Positions 1 through 9,965 of a stretch of DNA of 64,000 nt are shown piece by piece (within the stretch, counting starts at the first letter, position 1; every line of letters begins with the position of its first letter). Origin of the DNA: Synechococcus sp. CB0101 (lineage in GTDB: Bacteria > Cyanobacteriota > Cyanobacteriia > PCC-6307 > Cyanobiaceae). The notes below the pieces were generated by a model, which did no database searches, was not told the origin of the DNA, and saw nothing but the letters and a program-made list of their open reading frames with translations. A program made the position numbers and the translations under genes. Where the stretch lies: NCBI RefSeq assembly GCF_000179235.2, contig NZ_CP039373.1:2452554-2516553 (forward strand). Reading direction: 5' to 3'.

Positions 1-1214
1 GCGATGAGGAAGTGGGCCGCATGGTGGGTGAAGCCATGGACAAAGTGAGCGCCGATGGCGTGATCACCGTCGAGGAGAGCAAGAGCCTCGCCACCGAGCT
101 CGAAATCACCGAGGGCATGGCCTTCGACCGTGGCTACAGCTCCCCCTATTTCGTGACCGACGGCGACCGCCGGGTGTGCGAATTCGAAGGGGCACTGCTG
201 CTGGTGACCGACCGCAAGATCAGCGCCATCAACGACCTGGTGCCGGTGCTGGAGGCCGTGTCGCGCGCCGGCAAGCCGCTGGTGATCCTGGCGGAGGAAG
301 TGGACGGTGAAGCCCTCGCCACCCTGGTGGTGAACAAGAACCGCGGCGTGCTGCAGGTGGCCGCCGTGCGCGCTCCCGGCTTCGGCGATCGCCGCAAGGC
401 GATGCTCCAAGACATCGCCATCCTCACCGGCGCCACCCTTGTGAGCGAAGACCGGGCGATGACCCTCGACAAGGTGACCCTCGAGGATCTCGGCACCGTT
501 CGCCGGATCACCATCAGCAAGGACGAGACCACCATCGTGGCCACCGGCGATCACCAGGCCGCCGTGGGCGATCGCGTGGCCGCGATCAAGCGTGAACTCG
601 ACAACACCGAGTCGGAGTACGACCGCGAAAAGCTGAGCGAGCGTGTGGCCAAGCTGGCCGGCGGCGTGGCCGTGATCAAGGTGGGCGCCCCCACCGAAAC
701 CGAACTGCGCAACCGCAAGCTGCGCATTGAAGACGCCCTCAATGCCACCCGCGCCGCCGTGGAAGAAGGCATCGTGGCCGGTGGCGGCAGCACCCTGGTG
801 CAGCTGGCCGACGAGCTCAACAGCCTGGCCGCCGGCCTGAATGGCGACGAGCGGACCGGCGTGGAGATCGTGCAGCGCGCCCTGGCGGCGCCCCTGCATC
901 AGATCGCCGCGAATGCCGGCTACGACGCCAACGTGGTGGCCGACGAAGTGCGCCGCAGCGGCAAGGGCTTCAACGCCGCCACCGGCAGCTACGAAGACCT
1001 ACTCGCCGCCGGCATCCTCGATGCCGCCAAGGTGGTGCGCCTGGCGCTGCAGGATGCCGTGTCGATCTCCGGCCTGCTGCTCACCACCGAAGCGGTGATT
1101 GCCGACAAGCCCGAGCCTCCTGCTCCCGCCGCCCCCGGCGGCGACATGGGTGGCATGGGAGGAATGGGCGGTATGGGTGGCATGGGCGGCATGGGCATGC
1201 CCGGGATGATGTGA
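1..1214 (+). CDS. groL: Chaperonin GroEL, 5' end cut off by the window edge
   Basis: The frame is open from base 3 and stops at 1212-1214, leaving about 403 codons of the usual ~540, so the N-terminal equatorial part lies outside the window. GroEL is the cytosolic ATP-driven folding chamber that works with GroES. Recognisable signatures are [14 protein letters not shown] near the start, the apical segment [11 protein letters not shown], and EEGIVAGGG in the C-terminal equatorial domain. The protein ends in the typical Gly-Gly-Met tail (about 1147-1200), encoded by near-identical GGC-ATG repeats. The first ATG or GTG codons seen here are internal. No sign of decay. Confidence 0.97.
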   Translation, partial: DEEVGRMVGEAMDKVSADGVITVEESKSLATELEITEGMAFDRGYSSPYFVTDGDRRVCEFEGALLLVTDRKISAINDLVPVLEAVSRAGKPLVILAEEVDGEALATLVVNKNRGVLQVAAVRAPGFGDRRKAMLQDIAILTGATLVSEDRAMTLDKVTLEDLGTVRRITISKDETTIVATGDHQAAVGDRVAAIKRELDNTESEYDREKLSERVAKLAGGVAVIKVGAPTETELRNRKLRIEDALNATRAAVEEGIVAGGGSTLVQLADELNSLAAGLNGDERTGVEIVQRALAAPLHQIAANAGYDANVVADEVRRSGKGFNAATGSYEDLLAAGILDAAKVVRLALQDAVSISGLLLTTEAVIADKPEPPAPAAPGGDMGGMGGMGGMGGMGGMGMPGMM

Positions 1215-1230
1215 TGCCGCTGACGCCGGT

Positions 1231-1425
1231 TCAGAGCGCCCGCACCAAGCGGGCGTGAATCCGGCAGACAGCCAAAGCCTCACGGGGCGGATCGGAACAG
1301 AGCCGCCCCAATTCCCGATTCAGCGCCTGCAGTTCACCCATCGGCAGGCCTGCCACAGGCGCCACCAGCAGCAGCCCGCCCAGGGCCAGTGGCACCATCG
1401 CGTGCAATCGCAGGGGGGCCATCAA
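1231..1425 (-). CDS. Small predicted secreted protein, 64 aa
   Basis: No family recognised. The N-terminus has a basic start followed by a hydrophobic run (LALGGLLLVAPVAG, about residues 13-26), like a signal peptide or single membrane anchor. A short Arg- and Leu-rich tail with two Cys follows (C43 and C54, roughly). It converges on groL and is separated from nanE by about 65 bases. Two adjacent ATG codons (1425, 1422) can start it. GC-rich composition matches the host. Small hydrophobic ORFs can be spurious, so the call is moderate. Confidence 0.5.
   Translation of the reverse strand: MMAPLRLHAMVPLALGGLLLVAPVAGLPMGELQALNRELGRLCSDPPREALAVCRIHARLVRAL
1237..1255. terminator. GC-rich hairpin after groL
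   Basis: CGCCCGC, loop accaa, GCGGGCG forms a perfect 7-bp stem 22 bases after the groL stop. There is no T-run on either strand, so it is only a possible terminator or 3' mRNA stabiliser. It overlaps the last codons of the small gene on the opposite strand. Confidence 0.35.
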
Positions 1426-1491
1426 TACCTCCCGTAAGACGCTTGAGACTCACTCAGTCTGCAGCTTGGTGCGGCCGAGTTGGCGCAAGCT

Positions 1492-2184
1492 TCAAAAAGC
1501 TTCGAGCGCGCGGCGGTAGGCCGCCACCTGCAGATCCACTCCGGTGATGGCCGTGCCGACCACCACGGCATCAGCGCCAAGGCTGCGCGCCTGCACGGCC
1601 TGCTCAGAGCTGGCGAGGCCACCCTCACAGATCAGGAACGTATCGGCCGGGAGCTCGCGCCGCAAGTGAGGGATGAGCTCCCAGGCGGGGGGCTTCAGCG
1701 CTGTGGTGGCTTCGGTGTAGCCGAACAGGGTGGTTCCCACCCATTGGCAGCCCAGGGCTGCTGCCTGCAGGCCATTGGCCAGGCTGTCGACATCGGCCAT
1801 CAGCACGGCACCCAGATCGGTGCGGGCACGCTGCACCAGCTCAGCGAGCACGGCGCCATCGGGGCGAACCCGCTCGGTGGCATCGAGGGCGATCACATCG
1901 GCGCCTGCCGCCCAAACCGCCTGGATCTCCTCCCAGCCAGGCGTGATGTACACAGGGCTATCGGGGAAGGTGCGCTTCCAAAGCCCCACGATCAGGGCGT
2001 CCGGGCAACGGCGCCGCACAGCACCGATGTGCTCAGGGCTCTCCAACCGCACACCCACCGCGCCGTTGTTGAGGCTCGCTTCCGCCATGGCGGCGATCAC
2101 CTCGTTCTGGCGCATGGGCGAGCCTTCCGGCGCCTGCACCGACACGATCAAACCGCCCTGCAGTTGGGCGCGTTCAGGCAGCAC
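1492..2184 (-). CDS. nanE: Putative N-acetylmannosamine-6-phosphate 2-epimerase
   Basis: About 230 aa with a TIM-barrel NanE pattern: LIVSVQAPEGSPM at the start, then GLWKRTFPDSPVYITP, DVIALDAT, LMADVDSL, GTTLFGYT and a phosphate-binding end ADAVVVGTAITG. The family interconverts ManNAc-6-P and GlcNAc-6-P in amino-sugar catabolism. The GTG at 2184 is chosen because the family similarity begins right after it; a longer in-frame extension upstream lies inside the neighbouring gene. It overlaps that gene's stop by 11 bases, suggesting co-transcription. No other sialic acid genes are visible, so the physiological substrate is open. Confidence 0.85.
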   Translation of the reverse strand: MLPERAQLQGGLIVSVQAPEGSPMRQNEVIAAMAEASLNNGAVGVRLESPEHIGAVRRRCPDALIVGLWKRTFPDSPVYITPGWEEIQAVWAAGADVIALDATERVRPDGAVLAELVQRARTDLGAVLMADVDSLANGLQAAALGCQWVGTTLFGYTEATTALKPPAWELIPHLRRELPADTFLICEGGLASSEQAVQARSLGADAVVVGTAITGVDLQVAAYRRALEAF

Positions 2185-2620
2185 GGCGAGTCTCCTGATC
2201 CGGCAACCAAGCCCGCAGTTGCACCACAGCGGGGTGACTAGGGGCCGGCGCCGGCCGGGTGGCTTTTGGCAGCTGGGGCTCGAGGCGTGGCAGAGGCGCC
2301 ACCGGCTCGGGAGCAACGACCATCGGCTCGGGAGCAACAGCCACGGGCTCGGCAGCAACAGCCATTGGCTCCTGCAGCACCGGCAGCGGAGCCGGACTTT
2401 GCAGCGTCTGCCACCACGCCCAGGCCTCAGGCTCGGCAGCATCCAGCTCTTGGCCGAGAGCGTCGATCGAGTTCACCCCCTGGCGGTGCACCCACTGGCC
2501 CAGCAGGCGTTCGATCGAGGAGACATCACGGGCCGCCAGAGCGGCCTGCAAGGCCAGGATTTGCGCCTGCCGGCGGGCCTGCGGTGAAGGAGAGGCGGGA
2601 GGTCGGACAGCCACAGGCAA
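2174..2620 (-). CDS. Hypothetical Pro/Ala/Val-rich protein, 148 aa
   Basis: No family recognised. Residues 1-70 are predicted helical (QARRQAQILALQAALAARD, then a Trp-containing segment WAWWQTLQ). Residues ~80-110 are a low-complexity linker made of three 7-residue repeats of the type PEPxxVA, encoded by 21-bp DNA repeats. A short C-terminal helix (VVQLRAWLPDQ) follows. It lies directly upstream of nanE and overlaps it by 11 bases, and is 4 bases after the ABC permease stop on the same strand. No signal peptide. Likely a lineage-restricted protein. Confidence 0.65.
   Translation of the reverse strand: MPVAVRPPASPSPQARRQAQILALQAALAARDVSSIERLLGQWVHRQGVNSIDALGQELDAAEPEAWAWWQTLQSPAPLPVLQEPMAVAAEPVAVAPEPMVVAPEPVAPLPRLEPQLPKATRPAPAPSHPAVVQLRAWLPDQETRRAA
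2304..2366. repeat. Three tandem 21-bp repeats inside a coding region
   Basis: Units starting GGCTCGG begin at 2304, 2325 and 2346, and a partial fourth (GGCTCC) at 2367. The spacing is exactly 21 bp, so the repeats keep frame and encode the 7-residue PEPxxVA linker of the overlapping minus-strand gene. Confidence 0.85.
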
Positions 2621-2624
2621 CGGA

Positions 2625-3491
2625 TCAGGCGAGCTTGCGATCCAGCAGCGGGCGGATCAACAGGAACAGACCCAGGGCTAAAGCAGCCAGGATTCCCAGG
2701 CAGGCCGCCGCGCTGAGTTGCCCATAAGGGGCCTCCAGCACCACAGCAGACAGGGAGAACTGGCCGGCGTAAGCCGCGCGAATCGGTTCAATCGCGAAGG
2801 TAAGGGGATTTAGAGCCGCAAGCCAGCCCAGCCAAGCGGGCATGAACGAAATTGGAGCCAAGGCCGTGCTCGCAAACAGCAGCGGCAGGTTTGCCACAAA
2901 GATCACGGCGATCAGCTCGATGTGGCCGGGGAGGGCAAAGGCCAGCCCGAGGCTCAGCCCGGTCACGGCGAACACCAGCAACAGCAGGGTGACCAGCACC
3001 AGCAGCAACCCGGCACCACCCGGCCAGCCGTAACCCAGAGCCCAGGCGGTGGCCATGATCGCCACGCTCTGCACCAGGCTCAGCGCGGTGATGTAGAGCA
3101 CCGAGGCGAGCACGATCGAACTGCGGGAGCGCAGCGGTGCCACCAGCAACCGGTTCAGGAAGCCGAATTCGCGATCAAACATCACCGGCAAGCCTGCGTT
3201 GAGGGCAGCGCTGAAGGCGGTGAACACGATCACACCGGCACCGAGGAAACGGCCGTAGCTCATCCCATCGGGCAACAACCCCTCCGGTGCATTGGCAAAC
3301 AGAGCCCCAAAGAGCACCAGCCAGATCAGCGGCTGCAGCACACCGGCCACCAAGGTGGAGGGGCGGCGGGCCAGCTGCAGAAACAAGCGGCGCGTGAGGG
3401 CCAGGGTTTCCTGCAGCAGCTCAGCCGTGGCGGAGCGCTGAGGGGGCGTTCCCGCCGCGGCGTTGAGCAGAGAAGGGGCGGCGCTGGTCAT
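2625..3491 (-). CDS. ABC-2 type transporter permease
   Basis: 288 aa with a cytosolic N-terminus and about six hydrophobic segments, including LVAGVLQPLIWLVLFGALFA and GAGVIVFTAFSAALNAG. The sequence FDREFGFLNRLLVAPLRS is the characteristic ABC-2 (DrrB/NodJ-like) cytoplasmic loop. It forms an exporter with the ATPase encoded 47 bases upstream on the same strand. Substrate unknown; DrrAB-like pairs export drugs, lipids or polysaccharides. Normal length for the family. Confidence 0.9.
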   Translation of the reverse strand: MTSAAPSLLNAAAGTPPQRSATAELLQETLALTRRLFLQLARRPSTLVAGVLQPLIWLVLFGALFANAPEGLLPDGMSYGRFLGAGVIVFTAFSAALNAGLPVMFDREFGFLNRLLVAPLRSRSSIVLASVLYITALSLVQSVAIMATAWALGYGWPGGAGLLLVLVTLLLLVFAVTGLSLGLAFALPGHIELIAVIFVANLPLLFASTALAPISFMPAWLGWLAALNPLTFAIEPIRAAYAGQFSLSAVVLEAPYGQLSAAACLGILAALALGLFLLIRPLLDRKLA

Positions 3492-3538
3492 CGCGGCTGA
3501 CGGGGAAACAACAACAGAACGGAGAGCAGAAACTCGAG

Positions 3539-4582
3539 TTAGCGCATCGACTGCTTGCGCTCAGCCTTGGGATCACGGCTGCCCGCCACCGCCAGCTCCG
3601 CATCCATCAAGGTGCGACCGGTGGCCTGCAGGTACACATCATCCAGGCTGGGGCGGCTCTGGGCCAGGGCAAACACGGGCAGCTGGGCCTCGGCAAGCTG
3701 GCGGCGCAACTGCTCCACCACGCCGTCGTGCTCCACCACCAGGTTGAGCGAATACCCCTGCGCGCGGTTCACCACCACCTGGCGCACGCCGGGGCAGCGT
3801 TGCAAAAGCTGTTGCACGTGGAGTGCCTCGGGTTCATCACTGAATTCCCGCACCCGCAAGGTGACCCGATCACCGCCAAGAGCGGCCTTGAGCTCGGAAG
3901 GCTGGCCCGCGGCAATCACCCGGCCCCCTTCGATGATCGCGAGCTGATCGGCCAGGGCATCCACCTCCTCGAGGTAGTGGCTGCTCAGCAGCACCGTGGT
4001 GCCTTGATCCCGGAGCTGCCGCAGCACCTGCCAAATGGCGGCGCGGCTTTCGATATCCAGTCCCACGGTGGGTTCATCGAGCACCAGCAATTGGGGGCGA
4101 TGCAGCAGGCCGGAGGCCAGGTCGAGGCGGCGGCGCATGCCGCCGGAGTAGGTGCCGCTGCGGCGATCAATCCAGTCGCCCATGGCGAGCAGATCGATCA
4201 ACTCGGCAATGCGCTGATCCCGGTCGGCTCTGGCCAGGTGATACAGGTCGCCCTGAAGCTGGAGCAGCTCGCGGCCGCTGAGGATTTTGTCGAGCGCCAC
4301 TTCCTGGGCCACGTAGCCGAGGCGCTCGCGCACAGCGCGGGGATTCTCCAGGGCATTCACGCCGGCCACCCGCACGCTGCCGCTGCAGGGGGCCAGCAGG
4401 GTGGCCAGGATCCGCAAGGTTGTGGTTTTACCCGCGCCATTGGGGCCAAGCAGGCCAAACAAGCTGCCGGCAGGCACGTTCAGGTTGAGGCCATCGAGCG
4501 CCACAACGGCGCGATCACCCTTGCCATAGCGCTTGCTCACATCCTGGAGCTCGATCACCGCTTCCGGCATCCCATCCGCCAA
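3539..4582 (-). CDS. ABC transporter ATP-binding protein, DrrA-like
   Basis: 347 aa. Walker [10 protein letters not shown] at about residues 46-54, signature [12 protein letters not shown], Walker [13 protein letters not shown], and the switch-His region [14 protein letters not shown]-terminal extension of about 100 residues, as in daunorubicin-type exporters, ends in [11 protein letters not shown]. It pairs with the ABC-2 permease just downstream. The start is uncertain: TTG 4582 has a GGGGAG about 8 bases upstream, while ATG 4570 (MPEAVIELQ) is equally compatible with the family. Located downstream of ctaB on the same strand (45 bases), so it may be read with the heme genes. Confidence 0.92.
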   Translation of the reverse strand: MADGMPEAVIELQDVSKRYGKGDRAVVALDGLNLNVPAGSLFGLLGPNGAGKTTTLRILATLLAPCSGSVRVAGVNALENPRAVRERLGYVAQEVALDKILSGRELLQLQGDLYHLARADRDQRIAELIDLLAMGDWIDRRSGTYSGGMRRRLDLASGLLHRPQLLVLDEPTVGLDIESRAAIWQVLRQLRDQGTTVLLSSHYLEEVDALADQLAIIEGGRVIAAGQPSELKAALGGDRVTLRVREFSDEPEALHVQQLLQRCPGVRQVVVNRAQGYSLNLVVEHDGVVEQLRRQLAEAQLPVFALAQSRPSLDDVYLQATGRTLMDAELAVAGSRDPKAERKQSMR

Positions 4583-4627
4583 GAGTTCAGGCTCCCCGTG
4601 GCCCGTGAAGAAGCCAATCTAGAAAGC

Positions 4628-5647
4628 TCAGCCCGCCAAAACCGCCGCCAGGGTGAAACCTGGCTTGCCGGACCCAGCCAGTGCCAGCAAATCCCAACCC
4701 TGGGCACTGAACACAGCACCGGACGGCAGCCGCGCCATCAGCAACAGCAGGCAGATGCCGAAGAGATAAAGAATCGACCAACGGAACAAGCCGCGGGCGC
4801 GCTGCACATCGTCGGGGTCTTGATGCAGGCGCCAGGCCATCTGAATCAGGCGAGCATTAAAGGGCAGGAGCAGCAGGCCATAGAGGAGGCCACCACTGGG
4901 CAGCGCCCAAACCCCGAACAGGCTGAGCAGCACCGTGAGCGCGGCGTAGAAGCTGATGCCACGGGCCGTGACGGCGGTGCCCTTCACCACCGGCAGCATC
5001 GGAATCCCCACGGCGCGGTAGTCCTCGCGCAGCAGGAGGGCCAGGGCCCAGAAATGGGCCGGGGTCCACACCATCACCAGCGCAAACAACCACCAGCTGC
5101 CCAGGCCGAGATGACCGGTGGCCGCTGCGGCCCCCACCAGCGGCGGGATCGCCCCGGCCACCCCGCCGATCACGATGTTCTGGGAGGTGCGGGGCTTGAG
5201 CAGCACGGTGTAGAGCAGCACGTAGCTGCACAGCCCGAGCAGCGCCAAGCTCGCTGCCAGGCAATTCACACCACCCACCAACAGGGTGGCTGCCGTGAGG
5301 GCTAGCGCCACCGCGATGGCAAAGGCCGTGCCCATCGACAGGCGGCCGGAGGGCAGCGCCCGGGAGCTGGTGCGCTGCATGCGGCCATCGAGCTCTTGCT
5401 CCCAGAGGCAGTTGAGAACACCAGCGGCAGCCGCCGCCAAGGCACCACCGCCCAGAGTGCAGGCCAGGCGCAACGGCGGCAGGGGCCACCCTTCGGACAG
5501 GGCCATGCCGCCGAGGGTGGTGGCCAGCAGCAGCGGAATCAAACGGGGCTTAGCCACCTCCAGCCAGGGCGGCAGTTTGATCCGCGCCCTTGAAGGCACC
5601 GCCTGTTCTCGGCTCAGACCCGTTGAAGCGGCAGGAGCACTAACCAC
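4628..5647 (-). CDS. ctaB: Protoheme IX farnesyltransferase (heme O synthase)
   Basis: UbiA-type integral membrane prenyltransferase that adds a farnesyl group to heme b to make heme O. About 339 aa with roughly eight to nine membrane segments. The first Asp-rich motif is [18 protein letters not shown] and the second is [23 protein letters not shown] 5647 is chosen because it overlaps the ctaA stop by 8 bases and fits the family; an ATG further upstream (5674) lies inside ctaA. It forms a ctaA-ctaB unit divergent from the oxidase subunit genes. Confidence 0.95.
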   Translation of the reverse strand: MVSAPAASTGLSREQAVPSRARIKLPPWLEVAKPRLIPLLLATTLGGMALSEGWPLPPLRLACTLGGGALAAAAAGVLNCLWEQELDGRMQRTSSRALPSGRLSMGTAFAIAVALALTAATLLVGGVNCLAASLALLGLCSYVLLYTVLLKPRTSQNIVIGGVAGAIPPLVGAAAATGHLGLGSWWLFALVMVWTPAHFWALALLLREDYRAVGIPMLPVVKGTAVTARGISFYAALTVLLSLFGVWALPSGGLLYGLLLLPFNARLIQMAWRLHQDPDDVQRARGLFRWSILYLFGICLLLLMARLPSGAVFSAQGWDLLALAGSGKPGFTLAAVLAG

Positions 5648-6563
5648 GAGACACCTCCAGATGAGCGGGCTCAAGCAAGCTGCGGCTCAACCAGGCGGCG
5701 AGCACCGCCACCAGGAAGGCCGCCGTTAATTGGTGCGCCACGGTGACGGCAGGAACCGCCAGGGTGAGGCGCAGGCTCAGCACCCCAAGCGCCACCTGCG
5801 CGATCACGGCAAAGGCCGCCAGTGCAGCAAGCACCCGTTCGCTCTGGCGGCGCCAAAGCGCCCAAGCAGCAGCCAGCAAGACCGCCACAGCCACTGGCCG
5901 GGCACCCAGACGATGGGCCAGCAGCCAACCGCAACCTTCGCCGGAGCTCAGGCAACGCCCGGCAGCCCACTGGGTGGCCATCAGCCCGCCCAGCAAGCAC
6001 TGGCCCAGGGCCAGCAGCGCGACCACACCGATCAGCGCAGGCCAGAGGCGATACACAGCCCCACGGCTCTGGACAGGAGCCATGGGGCTGGTGGATGGCT
6101 CCAACAACACCTGGGTGCAGGCGCTCAGCAGCGCCACCAGCAACAAAGCTGTGATCAGGTGAGCCGTGACCACTGAAAACGGCAACAGCAGGGTGACCGT
6201 GAGGGCGCCAAGGCCGCCTTGAACGGCCACCAGCAGCAGGGCTGCTCCTGAGAGCCACGGCACCGCCCGCGGCAACTCATGCCGCCACCAGGCGCTGAGG
6301 GATGCCTGCACCAGCAAACCAACCCCGACCACAAAAGCGTCGAGGCGGTGAAACCACTCCAGGAACACCTGCAGATTCATCTGCCGGCCCGGCAGCAGCG
6401 AGCCGTAACAAAGAGGCCAGTCGGGACAGGCCAGGCCCGCCTCCATCACCCGGGTCGCCCCACCAATCCCCACCAGTGCAATCAGCGCCGCCAATAAGTG
6501 AACATTGAGCGCCGCGAGAGCACGACGGCGACCGATCGGCGGCGAGAACGTGATGGCCGTCAT
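5640..6563 (-). CDS. ctaA: Heme A synthase (CtaA/COX15 family)
   Basis: 307 aa with about eight membrane helices. It oxidises heme O to heme A for cytochrome c oxidase. Family features: [21 protein letters not shown] near residues 36-56, the heme-ligand helices with [20 protein letters not shown] and [11 protein letters not shown], and a Cys pair in the extracytoplasmic loop ([10 protein letters not shown]). It overlaps ctaB and starts 185 bases from the divergent ctaC. The intergenic region presumably contains both promoters. Confidence 0.95.
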   Translation of the reverse strand: MTAITFSPPIGRRRALAALNVHLLAALIALVGIGGATRVMEAGLACPDWPLCYGSLLPGRQMNLQVFLEWFHRLDAFVVGVGLLVQASLSAWWRHELPRAVPWLSGAALLLVAVQGGLGALTVTLLLPFSVVTAHLITALLLVALLSACTQVLLEPSTSPMAPVQSRGAVYRLWPALIGVVALLALGQCLLGGLMATQWAAGRCLSSGEGCGWLLAHRLGARPVAVAVLLAAAWALWRRQSERVLAALAAFAVIAQVALGVLSLRLTLAVPAVTVAHQLTAAFLVAVLAAWLSRSLLEPAHLEVSRG

Positions 6564-6748
6564 CGGGCTACTGGAACCACGGTTGGGCTGAACCTAACCA
6601 GGGCAACAGGCGGCCACACGATTGCATCAATCGACGTTGCAATCGGTGTTCAATCCCTCACCCGATCAGCGGCGATTACTGCAAAGGTCAACACCAGCAG
6701 TCCAGCCCCGGCGATCCTCCATAGGGTTGGACGTCCGTAGCCGCAGCC
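6564..6748. promoter_or_regulatory. Divergent ctaA / ctaC intergenic region
   Basis: 185 bases between divergent heme A synthesis and oxidase operons. No clear ORF. It presumably carries the promoters of both units; no operator-like palindrome was identified by eye. Confidence 0.5.
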
Positions 6749-7582
6749 ATGCGGATCCCTCCCGCCATCCTCACCCTGCTCACCGGAATGGCTCTGGTGC
6801 TGTCTGGGCTATGGATTGGCCAGAACGTGAACCTGCTGCCGGCAGACGCCAGCGCCAACGCACCGGTTTACGACGAACTCTTTAAGGTTTTATTCAGCAT
6901 TGGCGCGATCCTGTTCATCGGGGTCGTGGGGCTAATTCTTTACAGCCTGGTCAAATTTCGTCGCCGGGCCGGTGAAACCGGAGATGGCGCGGCCATCGAA
7001 GGCAATTTGCCCCTGGAGATTGTCTGGACCGCCATACCGGCAGTGGTGGTGCTGTTTGTGGGGATCTACAGCTACGACATTTACGACCGCATGGGCGGGA
7101 TGACCCCGCTCAATGATCACAGCATGCATGGCATGCAGCACAGCGACGAGCGCACCTGGGGAGGGATCAGCCCGGTAGCCCTGGAGGGAGATGGGGCGAT
7201 CGCTCCGCTGCCGGTGGATGTGACCGCCATGCAATTTGCCTTCATCTTTCACTACCCCGACTCCGATATCACCAGCGGAGAACTGCATGTCCCTGTGGGG
7301 CAGCCCGTCGCCCTGCAGATGAAAGCTCTCGACGTGATCCATGCCTTCTGGGTGCCGCAGTTTCGCCTCAAACAAGACGTGATCCCTGGCCAACCGACCC
7401 TGCTGAGCTTTACGCCCACCCGAGCGGGCCAATACCCGATCGTGTGCGCTGAGCTCTGCGGGCCGTATCACGGCGGCATGCGCTCCACGGTGGTGGTGGA
7501 AGAACCGGAGAGCTTTGCCGCCTGGGTGGCGAAGAACAGCCCCAATCCCCCTGCTGAGTCCCCCGCCGCGGTGCAGTCATGA
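6749..7582 (+). CDS. ctaC: Cytochrome c oxidase subunit II
   Basis: 277 aa: an N-terminal membrane anchor or signal, a second helix (VLFSIGAILFIGVVGLILYSL), then the periplasmic/lumenal cupredoxin domain. The CuA ligands are present: VIHAFWVPQF supplies a His, and CAELCGPYHGGM supplies Cys233, Cys237, His241 and Met244. It accepts electrons from cytochrome c6 or plastocyanin in the cyanobacterial terminal oxidase. It overlaps ctaD by ATGA, so the three subunit genes are translationally coupled. Confidence 0.97.
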   Translation: MRIPPAILTLLTGMALVLSGLWIGQNVNLLPADASANAPVYDELFKVLFSIGAILFIGVVGLILYSLVKFRRRAGETGDGAAIEGNLPLEIVWTAIPAVVVLFVGIYSYDIYDRMGGMTPLNDHSMHGMQHSDERTWGGISPVALEGDGAIAPLPVDVTAMQFAFIFHYPDSDITSGELHVPVGQPVALQMKALDVIHAFWVPQFRLKQDVIPGQPTLLSFTPTRAGQYPIVCAELCGPYHGGMRSTVVVEEPESFAAWVAKNSPNPPAESPAAVQS

Positions 7583-9246
7583 CCCTCAGCCTCAACCCCA
7601 GCCCCTCGCTGCAGCCCCAGGGCTGGCTGCGCTATCTGAGCTTCAGCACCGATCACAAGGTGATCGGCCTGCAGTATTTGGTCTGCGGCTTTCTCTTCTA
7701 TCTGATCGGCGGCGCCCTGGCCGGCGCGATCCGCACCGAGCTGCTCACCCCCATCTCCGATTTCCTGCCGCGGGAGACCTACAACGAGGTGCTCACCCTG
7801 CACGGCACGGTGATGATCTTCCTGTGGATCGTGCCGGTGGTGAATGGTGCCTTCGGTAACTACCTGATTCCCTTCTATGTGGGAGCCCGTGATATGGCCT
7901 TCCCGCGGCTCAATGCCGTGGCGTTCTGGCTGATCCCCCCCGCAGGGATCCTGCTGATCAGTAGCTACTTCATCACCGGCGCCGCCCAATCTGGCTGGAC
8001 GGCCTATCCACCCCTAAGCATCACCACACCAGCCACGGGCCAGATCATCTGGATCCTGAGTGTGCTGCTGCTGGGGGGCAGTTCCATCTTCGGTGGCATC
8101 AATTTCATCGCCACCATCCTCAAGCTGCGTCGCCCGGGCCTGGGCTTGATGCAACTGCCGATGTATTGCTGGGCCATGCTTGGAACGAGCATCCTGGTGG
8201 TGCTCTCCACCCCTGTGCTGGCGGGCACCTTGGTGTTACTCAGCTTCGACATCATTGCCCACACCGGCTTCTTCAATCCGGCCCTGGGGGGCAATGCCGT
8301 GGTGTATCAACACCTGTTCTGGTTCTACTCCCATCCGGCGGTGTACATCATGGTGCTGCCGGCTTTTGGCCTGGTGAGCGAAATCCTGCCGGTGCATGCC
8401 CGCAAGCCACTATTTGGCTACACAACCATGGTGTATTCGATCATGGCAATTGTGTTTTTGGGCTTGATCGTGTGGGCGCACCACATGTTCACCAGTGGCA
8501 CTCCACCCTGGATGCGCCTGTTTTTCACCATCGCCACCGCCTTCATCGCGGTGCCCACGGGCATCAAATTCTTCAACTGGCTGGCCACTCTCTGGGGCGG
8601 AAAGATCAGCCTGAACACAGCGATGCTGTTCTGCTGCGGCTTCATCGTGAACTTCGTGTTCGGCGGCATCACCGGCGTGGCACTGGCCCAGGTGCCCTTC
8701 GACATCCACGTGCACGACACCTACTTCGTGGTGGGACATTTCCACTACATCGTCTACGGCGGCACGGTGTTTGTGATCTTTGCCTCCGTCTACCACTGGT
8801 ATCCGAAGGTCACCGGCCGGCTGCTGAACGAACCCCTGGGGCAACTGCACTTCTGGCTCACCTTCATCGGTTTCAACCTCTGCTTTGCACCGCAGCACTG
8901 GCTCGGCCTCAACGGCATGCCTCGCCGGGTGGCCGAATACGACCCCCAGTTCACCCTGATCAATCAGTTCAGCAGCGCCGGCGCCCTGCTGATGGCGATC
9001 AGCACCCTGCCTTTCCTGATCAATGTGGTGATGAGCGCTTTCAACGGTGCTCCCGCCGGCGACAACCCCTGGAAGGCCCTCACCCCTGAGTGGCTCACCA
9101 GCTCACCGCCACCCGTGGAGAACTGGCATGGGGAGCCGCCACTGGTGCATGAGCCCTATGGCTATGGCGTGGCGCCCGGTGAACTGAGCCTGGAGGCCAG
9201 CAGTGGCCGAGATCTGTGGACCCTTGGCCAAGGAGATCAGCGATGA
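7579..9246 (+). CDS. ctaD: Cytochrome c oxidase subunit I
   Basis: 555 aa, 12 membrane helices. Catalytic subunit with heme a and the heme a3-CuB centre. Ligand motifs are intact: LTLHGTVMIF (low-spin heme His), FWFYSHPAVYIMVLPAFG (CuB His and cross-linked Tyr), AHHMFTSG (CuB His pair), and HDTYFVVGHFHYIVYGG (a3 and a heme His). It overlaps ctaC and ctaE by ATGA junctions. The C-terminal ~50 residues are hydrophilic. Confidence 0.98.
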   Translation: MTLSLNPSPSLQPQGWLRYLSFSTDHKVIGLQYLVCGFLFYLIGGALAGAIRTELLTPISDFLPRETYNEVLTLHGTVMIFLWIVPVVNGAFGNYLIPFYVGARDMAFPRLNAVAFWLIPPAGILLISSYFITGAAQSGWTAYPPLSITTPATGQIIWILSVLLLGGSSIFGGINFIATILKLRRPGLGLMQLPMYCWAMLGTSILVVLSTPVLAGTLVLLSFDIIAHTGFFNPALGGNAVVYQHLFWFYSHPAVYIMVLPAFGLVSEILPVHARKPLFGYTTMVYSIMAIVFLGLIVWAHHMFTSGTPPWMRLFFTIATAFIAVPTGIKFFNWLATLWGGKISLNTAMLFCCGFIVNFVFGGITGVALAQVPFDIHVHDTYFVVGHFHYIVYGGTVFVIFASVYHWYPKVTGRLLNEPLGQLHFWLTFIGFNLCFAPQHWLGLNGMPRRVAEYDPQFTLINQFSSAGALLMAISTLPFLINVVMSAFNGAPAGDNPWKALTPEWLTSSPPPVENWHGEPPLVHEPYGYGVAPGELSLEASSGRDLWTLGQGDQR

Positions 9247-9851
9247 CGAGCCTTCAGAGCGACAGCGTTGCGCAAGAGGCCAACGCAACCGACCACGGCC
9301 ATACCGACGGACACGCTGACCACCGCATCTTTGGCCTGGCCACCTTCCTGGTGGCCGATGGCATGACGTTCGCCGGCTTTTTCGCGGCGTACCTCACCTT
9401 CCGGGCGGTGAACCCACTGCCTTCCGGGCACAACTACGAGCTGGAGCTGCTGCTGCCCACCATCAACACACTGCTGCTACTGGTGAGCAGCTTCACCTTC
9501 CATCGGGCCGGGGCAGCGCTGCGGCGAGGCAACCACCCGCTCTGTCAGCGCTGGCTGCTGCTCACCGCTGCACTGGGCTTCAGCTTCCTGGCGGGCCAAA
9601 TGAAGGAGTACTTCGCGCTGCCCTTCGGGCTCACCGACAACCTGTTCGCCAGCACCTTCTATGCGATCACTGGCTTCCACGGTCTGCACGTCACCCTCGG
9701 CGGCCTGATGATCCTGATCGTGTGGTGGCAAAGCCGCGAAGGCGGCCGGATCACGATCGAGAACCAGTTCCCGCTGGAGGCTGCCGAGCTCTATTGGCAC
9801 TTTGTGGATGGCATCTGGGTGATCCTCTACGGCCTGCTGTATCTGCTCTGA
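9243..9851 (+). CDS. ctaE: Cytochrome c oxidase subunit III
   Basis: 202 aa from ATG 9243, which overlaps the ctaD stop; an upstream in-frame start is inside ctaD. Five membrane helices, as in the short bacterial form. The N-terminus is His/Asp-rich (DHGHTDGHADH). Family segments include FGLATFLVADGMTFAGFFAAY, TFYAITGFHGLHVTLGG and LYWHFVDGIWVILYGLLYL. Last gene of the ctaCDE unit. Confidence 0.97.
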   Translation: MTSLQSDSVAQEANATDHGHTDGHADHRIFGLATFLVADGMTFAGFFAAYLTFRAVNPLPSGHNYELELLLPTINTLLLLVSSFTFHRAGAALRRGNHPLCQRWLLLTAALGFSFLAGQMKEYFALPFGLTDNLFASTFYAITGFHGLHVTLGGLMILIVWWQSREGGRITIENQFPLEAAELYWHFVDGIWVILYGLLYLL

Positions 9852-9965
9852 CTATTTTTCTCTGCTTTTGCCCTTGCGGCGGATTGCAGTTGATCGGCAC
9901 AATCGGGCGACCAGATCTCAGCCAAGCCGGTGTTCGTTGAAGAGAAAGTGAGCACTCCCGTGCAG

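Noticed and set aside
3728-5305. 525-codon plus-strand frame across the ABC ATPase and ctaB
   Set aside because: Spans two well-recognised genes on the other strand; composition (His, Gln, Pro) is that of an antisense frame.
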